Both the position numbers and the translations under genes were made by a program. This document shows, one piece after another, positions 42,979-53,056 of a stretch of 64,000 nucleotides of DNA (position 1 is its first letter; the number at the start of each line of letters is the position of its first letter). The DNA comes from Amoebophrya sp. A120 (Eukaryota; Sar; Dinophyceae; Syndiniales; Amoebophryaceae), in NCBI GenBank assembly GCA_905178155.1, contig CAJINV010000001.1, positions 4,426,233-4,490,232 on the forward strand. The letters run 5' to 3'. The notes below the pieces were generated by a model. It did no database searches. It had not been told where the DNA came from and saw only the letters and a list, made by a program, of their open reading frames with translations.

Positions 42979-43982
42979 CTAACATAACTCGGCCTGGCGC
43001 TCCGCCGTCACTCCGTTGATGGTGAGGGTAACAGTTGGTCTGATTGCCCCGTAGTAGCCGGCCCCAGGACCGCGCTCGCTCTCGAGAAACCACGTCCCCC
43101 GCAGCGCCTTGTACACCAGCTCCAAGTCCGCCTGGTCACAGAGCATTGCGTCCCTGGTATCCCGCAGAAAAAAGGTGGCAGGGTAATGCAAAATTAAAGA
43201 CACAGAAAAATCTATCATGGGCAGCCACATAGCATGATGTTTAGGATCCGCAGCTCAAGTTCTTTTCTATATACAATTATCGATTTTCGCGTTACAAATA
43301 TGACCTGCCTGCTTTTTTCTGTGGGATACATGGGCAGCGCGTTCTGCAAAGCGCGGACGCGCATCACCATCGGCCCCAACAGCGGCCAAAACAGCGGGAT
43401 GAGCACAAAGATGAGTGTGGCCGGGGGAGTGTTGTATTGCGCCCGCGGTGCGGGGTCGCCCGGATTCTCGACCGCCCCTTCGACTTGGATCAAATTCCAA
43501 AAATTGTCGATTTCCCGCAAAACGCGGGTGCGACCCCTTTTCATCATCTTCACCGGTTTGGCCGGCGGCGAGGCGGTGGTGTGACTAGTCTCCGTTTTCT
43601 GAAAACTGGACGACACGGGCGCCAGGAAAATCCCCTTCACCTGCTTCGCACGCGCCGCCGCACTTGAAGTAGCACCAACCCCCGCACGCTTCGCCCGCGC
43701 GACGAGACCACCGACCCGCCCGGTGCTTTTTGGCGTCGCCGTTGGCGTGTTGGTGCTTTCTGCTTTTTGCCCCTTCGCACGCGCGAGGATCCCGCCAACG
43801 CGCCCGGTGGACTTGGTCGTGATGGGGGAAGCAGGCGGGTCTTCAGAGGTTTGGTCTTGCTCCTGCTTTGTCACCACCGGAGCTGTGGCATTGTCCTCGC
43901 ATAACAGCGTTGGGGGCGGGGCTTGCAGAACCAAAATCTGCGCCGGCTGCGCTGTTGCGGTGGTGAACTGAACCACATTCAT
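42979..43982 (-). CDS. Tandem paralog 2: truncated sister of paralog 1
   Basis: Exons 43982-43329 and 43152-42979 give 275 residues. It aligns with paralog 1 from the ATG through the double STGRVGG motif, the ENPGDPAPR block, the membrane span (IFVLIPLFWPLLGP) and the MLCDQADLELVYKAL block, then ends early after GVTAERQAELC. Its only intron is a family-B introner, placed just before the MLCDQ block where paralog 1 has no intron. In turn it lacks both introns of paralog 1. The lost C-terminus lies as a pseudogene remnant directly downstream, so the protein is probably truncated by a recent stop. Confidence 0.72.
43158..43328. mobile_element. Introner element, family B (171 bp)
   Basis: Begins TATCCCGCAGAAAAAAGG and ends CTTTTTTCTGTGGGATA. 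Flanks CCTGG and CATGG, four of five identical. The minus-strand junction can be drawn as GT-AG. Same family as 5107-5269, with a related interior (GTTACAAATATGACCTG near the right arm in both). Confidence 0.9.
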
Positions 43983-44941
43983 TTTCTGGTGATGATTGTG
44001 GACGCAAGGTCTAGCGAAGTTTCTAGGATTTCCAAGACAGTACGCTACTACTCTTTTCGTGATGATGAAATCTTTCTTTTCCAACAAATCACGACGGAAA
44101 CATCTCTTTTGAAAGCCCTCACTTTGTGACCACTACGTCTTCAATTTGAGATTTATGAATGTATTTCCCTCGCTTTGTGGCCATGTCAACATATTAGCCG
44201 CTTTCTTTGCATTCTTGACGCATTTTCCTCTCACTCGCTCAGAGAACAAGTTGAAAGTTCTGCATACCGCTCGTAACACAATAAGAAAACCACGAAGTAT
44301 ACCGCTTCACATATTGTTTCGGCATAACTCACCATCCAGTGTGTGGCAACGAAAGAACAAGAGCTCTGTGCTGTCTTTTGTGCGTTTTCTCTCTGGTGGA
44401 ACTACAACAGCAGAAATTAATGAAAGGGTCCTGATCACTGCGCTAGGGGCGGCGCGGCCTTCCCGGAAGACAAGTACATACTTCATAGTTCTTTGTTAGT
44501 ACATTTCATACGAAAAAATCCGACACAATGCGCCGCCAAGAATTATTCAGTCTTTATTTCGAAACGTGCTGGCTTACGCGCGATTATTGGGTTAGCACTT
44601 TGGTCTTTGTCGCACGTGCGGAAGTGAAAATGTTGTGTTGCAGCCATGTGAAACTGAAACACGTAGGTCGCTAGGTAGGCACTTTCTGAGAAGAACTTGC
44701 CAAAGAAAACAGCACGCTACGTATGCGGCATCTGTGATCGTAAATAGAAGCAAATGCAAAAACTACTGCTCATACAACTCTGCTGCACAAGCAAAACCCT
44801 CTTCCATGTTTCGCAAGATCGGCAAGATTGTTCCATTACGTGTTGTTCATCAATTCGGATTTTTTCTTGAGCGGGTGTGACTGGATGCCGCGCTTTGGTG
44901 GAAAGCGAACCACAGACGCGAGAAAGAAACTCGCAGTCTTC
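43983..44941. other. Intergenic stretch
   Basis: Upstream flank of paralog 2 (to about 44290, related to 40900-41100) and the 3' region of the next gene. The plus-strand frame 44146-44499 has no family resemblance and overlaps the duplicated flank. Confidence 0.5.
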
Positions 44942-47376
44942 TCACGCCGCGGAGCTTGTCGCACCAGACACGAAGGGACGAAATGCCTCCGACATCCGCT
45001 GTGAGAAGAATTCTTCCGTGAAGATGCAGGATATCTCGGAGATATCTTTCAACAAGCGCTGCAGCCCAGCGGGGATGAATTCCAACGCATCCTCGTCATC
45101 GTCGTCGATAATGTACTTGGCAAAATCATGGTCGCAGTCCGTCAGCATCTGTTCAAAGAAAAGTCCGCGCAGCCGGTTTTTTGCATACTCAAGGGCCTCG
45201 CCGCCGGTGACCAAATTGTAGATGTCCTCGAGCAATTTCGTCCTGTTGAGCGTGGCAAGCCGTGCCTGTCCCTCTGCGATGATCTGGTCTGTGTTGTGGG
45301 CACGGAGCTCTCGCAACGTCTTAACATAGGTGCTTGGCCCGCTCGGCACCTGCGCGCCCTCGGCTGGATCCGGAACGGTCACTCGCCCCTCGAGAAGATT
45401 CAGTACCAGCATCATCGGGTCGCAGGTTTGGCGGTTAGGACCATACTGGTTTTGTGCCTGTAGTAGCGCAGCGAAAATAACCATATCTGGGTGGTCTGAT
45501 GGAAACTTTGCATGGAGATAACGATACACCAGCACCAGCGCATCGCCTGGCCTCTTTTGTGACTGTGTATCAGGTGAAGCGACGCCGCGGTCCTCCTCGC
45601 GCCTACGAAACCGCCCCAGCTGCCGCTTGATGCCGTCCACAATTTCGTTCTTGCTCATTCCATTGCAATGCTGCTCTCCGTTTCGCAACTTGTCAACTTC
45701 TGCTTCCTGAAGCAAATCAGCCCGGTCGAGCAACTTTTGAATCGCCTGGCCTACGGTCAGAGTTGCGGCTGAGACCTCGGCACCTTTGGGATTCATCTCC
45801 ACACGACGCTGCTTCGTAGGCAAGCCGGCAGGTGCTTCGCTCTCTTCATCTGCAGCCGGCCTGGCAACGTCAACATTAGTTGCTGAACTCTTACTATCTC
45901 CGCCTGTTTGCCGCGCCACCGCGCTGTTGAGTTCGGCGACCGCAAGTGTTCTCAGATGCCTCAGCCTCCGGGCCGTCGTATTGTTGTGGATGTTCTGGCT
46001 GTCCGTCGCCAGCGCAGCAAGGCTTACTTCTCCGCTCCCGAAACTGGAAGGGCAAAGCGCTCCGCACTTCAGCAGTTCGATTACTGGGGCACGATATCTC
46101 TGCAACACCGTCATGAGAGTGGATCTGTCGAATTCATGAGTCCAAGGGAAAGACTCATTGACGTCAAGCTTCAGTGCGTCGATACAGAAACAAAAGTCTT
46201 CCACTTGTCCGGCTAGCTCGCGTCTGGTGACGCGGTGGGCATCCTCGAAGTCCAGACAATTTGCTCGCGCCAGCTCTGCGTAGAGTGTGTGAAGAACAGT
46301 GCGACTTCTGTCGGCATTCTCAAAAAGACAGTCGCTGCTGTCCATGCTAGATCCATTACCGATGAGATACGTGATAATTTGGCGAAACCGCGAGCGGACT
46401 AATGGACGAAAACGGTTAGCTTCTGCGTGCGCGTCACTTTCTGGGATACCCGCTTGAAACATCAGGTAAATCGCGTCGAAGAGAAACTTGGATGAGCTCC
46501 CATCGGCAACCCCCTGCGTTTCATTCACGTGAAACAATCCAAGCTGAAGCATCTTGTCCGCCAGTTCGAAATCGCCACGACAAAGCGCAATAAACAATGG
46601 CTTGGACATCATCCTATACGGTGGCTGTAAATCTCCCGGTCGATTCCCCGGGTCAATACCACAATAAAGCTTTTTGGCGTAAAATGGGCAATGCAGTAAC
46701 CAGTCCAAGACCACATCGTCGCTCAACTTATTAACTTCGGCAAGCGCCACCCATATATCAGGGGGGTAAGTGTATTCTCGTAGTGGGTTCGATTGTCGCT
46801 GTACAAGAGACGCGTCATCGAGGACAACGGTCTCGCTGCAATTCTTCAACGTTACTGCAAGATGGTCTGCAGGAACAACCGGGCTGCCTGCAGTACGATA
46901 AGCGGTACGCACGGCCAACGCGAACTCGCATCCTGACACTTTGTGGATGTTCACATCCGCAAGTCCAGCCGCCATCAAACGGTCAATGTGGTCCTTCCTC
47001 CGCTTCGCGTCGACGTACCTGGCATTTTGATAAATTCTTCAAAGATATTCGGCAAAAAATTTCTTCGCGCCTGCGCATCGAACAAAGTAAGCAACGGGGC
47101 AACAAGCTTTTATGTAAATCGCGAAAGTCGATACTCAAAAATGATGTCCATCGCCTTCCCTTCCGCATCTTCTGCCTTTATGCTATCAATGGCATCGAGG
47201 ACGTTAAGAACAGAAGGGCTACGCACGGCGATCTGCGACGCCCGGACGCGGCAACTGCCCAGTACGGCATCGACCCCCTGCCCGATCCAATTATCCGGAT
47301 TCATTACTGCTGGAAGGTTGGACGCTGGGGTGGAAGCGCAGCTTGTCGACGATGAAGCGGCCCCGGTCACCGACAT
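44942..47376 (-). CDS. Lineage-specific ankyrin-like protein, tandem copy 1 (774 residues)
   Basis: Exons 47376-47129 and 47018-44942, total divisible by three. Conserved with its neighbour at 47974-50639 over the whole length: an N-terminal NPD-WIGQGVDAV block, the RKDH/RKKHH helix, an ankyrin-like unit PLFIALCRGDFELADKML, an ELLKCGALCP block, a Ser/Thr/Gln-rich linker, and a strongly conserved C-terminal third (QNQYGPN-QTCDP, LNLLEGRV, LTDCDHD, ISCIFTEEF). Ankyrin-like pairs suggest a protein-binding scaffold; no catalytic motif is seen and I know no named family. The single intron has no GT donor: the frame only joins if it starts at ACTTTCGC after TATCG. The copies have diverged to perhaps 40 percent identity. 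Confidence 0.78.
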
Positions 47377-47973
47377 TGTGGCTAGTTGTAAACTTCAACT
47401 TGAACAGCTACTTCTAGTCTTTGCAGTGTACTTATTGTCTTAAGGCAAAAAAAAATCGTAACCGAAAGATAATCGCGAACGTGATCGTGTAACTCGGTCA
47501 CTGTCGTTCTCGCAAAGCAACACTCAGTAAAATTGGAGTTATTTCTTCGGTGCAGCAGACCGGATCCAAAGAAAGGCCTTTCTAAGGCACCATTCTAGAA
47601 AAGTTTTGTCGGGAACGGTACCGCAGCGACTTTTTGATCCATCTTGTCTTCTCTTCCGAGACAGATCTCTAAAAAGATCAGAGCACAGCCGGGCGCTGCA
47701 GTTGCAGACGAAGAAAAACGACACCGGTTGTTCGGAGTGGCTACGTCGAACTCGTCCGGGCGCCTACCTTCAGTAACGCCTCCTCTAGAAGATGCTCAAC
47801 AAACCTCGCCTAAAGGCAGAATAATACGCCTGTCCCTGTATCAGTCGTAATCGGCAGCTACCAAAAACTGCGCAGGTGCCTCTGTCTAAGTCTTCATCTT
47901 CAGCTTGGGACTAGTCCTCTACAGGCTGCATCAACTGGAGATTGATCTTGGCACTCAGATTCGGAGACTGATC
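47377..47973. other. Intergenic stretch
   Basis: About 600 bases between the two tandem copies; no exon or repeat recognised. Confidence 0.5.
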
Positions 47974-50639
47974 TTACGCGTTTGCGCCAGCTTTCGCTGC
48001 AACATATACGGGCTTCTGTTTCTCCCCTTCACACAAAAACGGCGCGAATGCCGCCTGCATTTGGCTTGCCTTCAAAAACTCCTCCGTAAATATGCAGGAA
48101 ATTTCCCCCACGTCCCGCAGGAGGCGCTGCACCCCGTCGGGCACGAACCCGAGAGGCTCTTCGTCGTCTTCCAGGTCAATGGTGTACTTGGCCAGATCGT
48201 GGTCGCAGTCCGTGAGCAACTGCGTGAAGAAGAGACCCCGGAGCCGGTTTTTCGCGTAGTCCAGCGATTCCCCAGAGACAATGAGATCATAGATCTGCTG
48301 GAGCAACTCGCTTTCGTTCAGCGTTGCGAGCCGCGCTTGTCCCTCGGATATGATTTGGTCCACGTTCCGCGTCTGCAGCTCCTTGAGCGTTTTCGCGTAG
48401 GTGTCCGGCCCGCTCGGTACCTGTTCCGCGTCCGCCGGGTCGGGTACGACCACGCGTCCCTCGAGCAAATTCAGAACCAAAACCTTGGGGTCGCAGGTCT
48501 GCATGTTCGGCCCATACTGGTTCTGCGCCTGCAGCAGCGCGCCGAAGATCATCATGATCGGGTCTTCCGCATGGCAAAATGCGTGCAAATACCGGTAGAC
48601 GAGCAACAAAGCATTGCCGCGATTGTTTTTTGGCTGATGTCCATTGCCAAGCAAAGTCTCCCCCTCGTTTCCGCAAAAGCGCCGAATCTGCACCTCGATG
48701 CCAGTGGTGATCTCTGCATTTGTCATGTTCTCGCAGTAGCGTTCGCCGTCCCGCAGCTTTCTCACTTCGCTGTCCTGCAGCTTGCGGAGGCGTTCGCGTA
48801 AAGCGCGCAAAACTTCGTCGACAGTTGGCACGATTTTGCTGCTACTGGCAGCACTCGCAGAGTCAATCCGGCGTTGCTTGGTCGGTAAACCGAGTTCTCC
48901 AGTTGCTTCAACTTGCGAGTCTGCTCCTGTAGCTAGCGCAGTACTGCTCGAAGAGGTCGAGCTCTTACTTGTGCCCTTCGCCTCAGCCTCTGCAAGCGCG
49001 GACGTGGCAAAAGTTGTCAGCTGTTTCATCCTCCGCGCGGTAACGTTGTGATGGATGCTCTGACCATCTGCTGCGAGCGCAGCGAGATTGACCTCACCAC
49101 CAAAAGTGGTCGGGCAGAGAGCCCCAGCTTTCATCAATTCGATGATAGCACTCTGATGAGTCCCGACGAGAGTCGCCAGAGTCGCGTTTTCTGGGCGCGG
49201 TCGAGCGAAGGCGTTTATATCAAGCTTGAAAGCGTTGATACACCAAGAAAGGTCCTCAATGAGTTCCAACACGTCGGTTGACGACTCTCCGTCTAGGTCT
49301 AGCAGATCGACGAAGACGAAATGACCCCGGCGAAGGTTACTGGACAGGCCGGCGAGCAGCTCCTGCAGGACATTTTCAGACTGGGCCATCACGTCCGGAA
49401 ACGCGCAGCCCTTCGTCTCAGTGTCGCAACCCTTTTCAATCAGATACATGATGACGGTACGAAAACGATCCCGTATCAGACGCTGTTCGCGTTGTGCAAC
49501 TTCGTCGTCGATGGCTACTGGTGCATTCCGATACTGAAAAAGACAAAGCAGCACCTCACCCAGAAGCTGAATATCGCAGGCTGTCGGTTTCTCAAGGTGC
49601 AGCTTGGCACCAAAGTGGAGGAGCGTATCAGCAGTTGAAAAATCACCTCGACAAAGCGCAGCGAAGATCGGTGAGTAGGTCCGCAGTTTACGGTTCTTGT
49701 TGGGGATGGACGGACACATGCGCGCGTTGATTGAAGACGCCGTGACTTCTATCTCTTTCGCTGTATTTGCGTCAAGCTTTCCTACCTCACACAACGCATT
49801 CCAGAGGAGAGGGGGATACGAACATGGAGGGTAGAGGGCGTCACGCATGACCAATGAAGCGTCGTCGATCACGATTCTGTTGTTTCTGAAGCTCACAGCA
49901 AGCCGGTTCGCAGGTACCATTCTCTCGTTGAGAATACCTACGCGAATTATATCATCGGCAATCTGCTTCCCGCTTCTATCGCCGACAGGTGATGTTTTCT
50001 TCCGTTGTTCTAGGTAGGCCGTCAACCACTCGAAATGGTGCTTCTTCCGCTTCGCATTGACATACCTAGAAAGACAAGGCGAGGACAAGCTTCTTCGATG
50101 GTTTGGAAAAACAAAAATCAACTTGGTTTTAGTTTGCATGAGTATTCCTCGCAGCTCCTCTTTGCCTTTGGTCGTGAATCTCGTGACCTTGATGGAAGAG
50201 TAAATAAAAAATGCGAACTTCAAAGAGTCTCTATCTCTCGCACACTTCGCGAAACAAGTGCAAACAAGATATACGACACTTCACACAAACTGTACTCAGC
50301 GACAGTATTTAGCGCAGAATCCCATAGGCAGCGTTCGTCGAATGGAGAAATGCGGTGTGCAAACTTAGCTTCCAGTCTCGATGCCTCCTCTTCAGCCCAC
50401 AGATCATCAATCGCTTGCAAAATCTCCTGCACCTTGACAGAGCGCCCTTTCTTCCACAAAAAGTTTCCTCTCTGCGCTCGGGTACGGCATTCACGCATAA
50501 CGGCATCTACGCCCTGGCCGATCCAGCTGTCCGGGTTCAGCTGCGCTGGTAGGTCGGGCGAGGCCGCAGCCGAAGAGGAAGCGCCAGAACCTCCCCGAGA
50601 GGCCGCAGCCGAAGCGCTCCCTCGTCCGGTTTCTGCCAT
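47974..50639 (-). CDS. Lineage-specific ankyrin-like protein, tandem copy 2 (792 residues)
   Basis: Exons 50639-50353 and 50065-47974, total divisible by three. Starts with a Ser/Ala/Gly-rich stretch, then LNPDSWIGQGVDAVM. The large exon has the ankyrin-like unit SPIFAALCRGDFSTADTLLHFG, the MKAGALCPTTFGG block, a Ser-rich linker, and the conserved C-terminal third (LQAQNQYGPNMQTCDP, LNLLEGRVVVPDP, GEISCIFTEEFL). See its sister at 44942 for the shared features. The intron (287 bp) again has a non-GT donor: joining after CACACCG, at CATTTCTCC, is the only choice that keeps the conserved R-Y-V-N-A-K-R-K sequence. Same intron position as the sister, so the odd donor predates the duplication. Confidence 0.78.
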
Positions 50640-51397
50640 TTTTACACACGCACGACCAACGGGCCTTTCAATGTGACCGTTAGGCTATCGCTGTGGCTAA
50701 CGCTAATGCTAATGCAATTCGTGCTAATATCTTTATAGAATCTGCGAATGAATCGAAATGACCTCAAATTGAAATCTCAAAAAATGGATTGCTATTCACT
50801 CAGATGTCGTTTTACTGGACCCTGTTTCCTCTTTGAAAACGGATTTGCTGCTCTTCTATCGTGTTCTAACCTCGCTCACGCTCTGCGTACTCGCATCAGC
50901 ACTCTTCTGTACGACACGAATAGAACCAAGCGCACTTGGAATAGGGCGTAGAGCAGTAGCAGCTGCAACACCAAGCGAGTGGCCTTTCTTGGCTACCTTC
51001 GTATGCAGTTGCGTAGGGGAAGCCTTTTCTAGAAGATTCATTCCTGCGCACGAACAACTACGTCTTGTTTTACTCTTAATTTTGTTCATTCTGTGCTTTG
51101 CTTGCTCCAACCTCGCAGCTTCATCACGGCATAGAGAACCGCAATCAAGATCAACCACTTTGTTTCGAGGATAGCTGTTTCTAGCGAAAGAACGTCCGTT
51201 CCTCCGGAAGCAAATCAAGGTGTCGTATTCCTAATCTGCAGGCAGAGTGACTGCACAGCACCGCTAAGCTCAAAACCATTACCTCCAGAAGTGAATTACA
51301 GACCGTTGAAGTGAATTACAGAGCGGCACAATTTTGGAACCTTTCTTCCACGCAGCAACGAGCAAAATCGTCCTTTTCATCTCTGGAAATCGTCAAT
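50640..51397. other. Intergenic stretch
   Basis: About 760 bases. A basic 120-codon minus frame (50856-51218) has no start context or similarity. Two direct copies of GAAGTGAATTACAGA (51290 and 51308) lie near the 3' end of the next gene. Confidence 0.45.
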
Positions 51398-52036
51398 TCA
51401 CTCCGCATCCATTCCAGCAGAGCAGGCCGTCGACACGGAGGCAAAAGACCCGCCGGGTGCCGGAATGAGTTCCGGAATGAAAACGGGATAAACGCTCTCC
51501 TCTTCCTCATCGCTATCGTAGACCGGTACGGGAATTACAGCCGGGAAGATGTTGTTGGTCTCGTCATCTCCCTCGATAGTCATGCCAGCCAGCGGAGAGG
51601 GCTCGCCGGGCAGCGAATCGTCGAGGAAGGCTTTCGGCAGTTCGTGGCCGTCTTTGCAGTCGATCTGGTAGTACACAAGGTTGTCAATCTCGTGGCTGGT
51701 GATGGAAAACTTTTTTTGGTTGCAGGACATCGAGTTCTGGGTGTCGGTATCAGCACCCAAGGAAAATTCCACCGTGTTGGCCTCGATGTTGCATTCATTG
51801 TCTCGGGCGAGGCCTGCATACGTGACCACAATTTCCGGATATTCGTACTCCTCACTTTGGTCACCGTGTTGGCGTTGCTCCTGAAGTTCGACGGGATCTA
51901 GCACTGTATCCCAGACGCTGCAAGAAGTACCAAGGACCGTGTCTTCGCCGGCGGACTGCTTGGTAGCAGCATCGGTTTCTGAGGCCTCGTTGATGATGCA
52001 GTGCTGGGATATGGAAAGAAAAAATTCCACGATTTT
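51398..52036 (-). CDS. Unidentified acidic protein, 5' end unresolved
   Basis: A minus-strand frame of about 212 codons ending at 51398. It is rich in Asp, Glu, Ser and Val, with a likely beta-rich core (EYPEIVVTYAGL, VEFSLGAD, YYQIDCKDG) and an acidic, proline-rich C-terminal tail (DSDEEEES, FIPELIPAP). No family recognised. The frame is closed by a stop at about 52037 and has no early ATG, so an upstream exon must exist; no AG acceptor lies within the open part, which suggests another non-canonical intron. Confidence that the region is coding is fair; the 5' model is open. Confidence 0.5.
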   Translation of the reverse strand, partial: KIVEFFLSISQHCIINEASETDAATKQSAGEDTVLGTSCSVWDTVLDPVELQEQRQHGDQSEEYEYPEIVVTYAGLARDNECNIEANTVEFSLGADTDTQNSMSCNQKKFSITSHEIDNLVYYQIDCKDGHELPKAFLDDSLPGEPSPLAGMTIEGDDETNNIFPAVIPVPVYDSDEEEESVYPVFIPELIPAPGGSFASVSTACSAGMDAE

Positions 52037-53056
52037 CGATCAGATGGCTGCACCACCGTGTAGCACCCTCAGTAGAGGCAATGGACCTCGCTGCAAGAAA
52101 CATCGAGCATTTCCTGAATTGGCATGCGATTCAGTTTCGGTCCAGTTTAATATGCAAACCGCAGTGGATTTTTTTCATTTCGATACTACTGTCCGACATT
52201 GTCGTAATAGGTCTTTGCTTTCCGCGACGTCTTCAAGGGCGAGTTTAAATAAGGAGCAGCAGGTCGAGCATCAAATCATCATAACCACCTTTTCCATCAT
52301 TCGTACGCTCTCGACTCGTGCTTGCGGTCTCTTTGTGTTAGGGTTGCACGCTTCTTACATGCAAAGAAATCAGTGTCAAGAAAGCAAAACGCAACTCAGA
52401 GTTGCGTTTGGTCAACACGTCCAAGTGTTACTCTTGGACGTGTTGATCAGAATATCTTTCTAATTTTGGTCTTAGCAAATTTTTGTTGTAGTGGAAGATG
52501 AAACAAAAAACAACGCGTGTCAACGCAAGCAGACGCAATCTTCGCTTGGAACGCTCGCTGTTGTATCGAGACAAAAAAAAAACCAACATACACCCTTCAG
52601 TCGGGCGGGACTAGGATAACAAATAAGAACACAGGTGAGTGAGTGTCCCTGCTCCCTGACAGGAACGACAACTCACCACATCCCTGGTCAAAACTCTGAC
52701 TCACGCTTTACTTCCGTGCTTAGGTAAACATGAAAAATGTGCGTAGATACAGATGCGAGGTTTATTTCTGGTTGAGACTGTAATCCTCTTTCATGTGGTC
52801 CTGTTTTCGTGCACATTCTGCCTGTGCATGGAATCAAGATGTTGATTGGAAAACTAAAAGTTGGCATTGCCCGTTGCTGAGGTCAAAGACCTGCATCAAA
52901 ATCGAAAAGTAAAGTATTCAGTGGAAAAGAAGATAGACTCCCTCTTGCAAAAAGTTCCATGCAACTACAGGATTAATTGCTGCGCAAAGCGCAATACATT
53001 CATATTCCATACTCATTGTGTACACATTTATTCGAGTTGTACGTTCACTTGAAACA
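52037..53056. other. Intergenic stretch with hairpins
   Basis: About 1 kb without a supported exon, apart from any missing 5' exon of the gene ending at 51398. Contains the two adjacent perfect hairpins listed separately. Confidence 0.5.
52387..52446. other. Two adjacent perfect hairpins
   Basis: AAACGCAACTC at 52387-52397 pairs with 52399-52409 (11 bp, one-base loop). TCAACACGTCCAAG at 52412-52425 pairs with 52433-52446 (14 bp, seven-base loop TGTTACT). Both stems have no mismatch and lie two bases apart. There is no T run as in a bacterial terminator and no flanking duplication. Confidence 0.8.

Larger units (their letters stand above)
41080..44140. repeat. Tandem duplication, right unit
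   Basis: Counterpart of 38040-40900 (see that entry). It differs by a truncated gene, a decayed 3' remnant, and different inserted elements. A third, weaker echo of the flanking text (AGAACAAG ... CGTAACACAATAAGAAAACCACG) appears at 44240-44290, hinting that the array once had another member. Confidence 0.72.

Noticed and set aside
44146-44499. Plus-strand frame of 117 codons
   Set aside because: No family resemblance, overlaps a duplicated non-coding flank, and would be the only plus-strand gene in the window.
50856-51218. Minus-strand basic frame of 120 codons
   Set aside because: No ATG in good context, no similarity, and composition unlike the neighbouring proteins. Left as intergenic.
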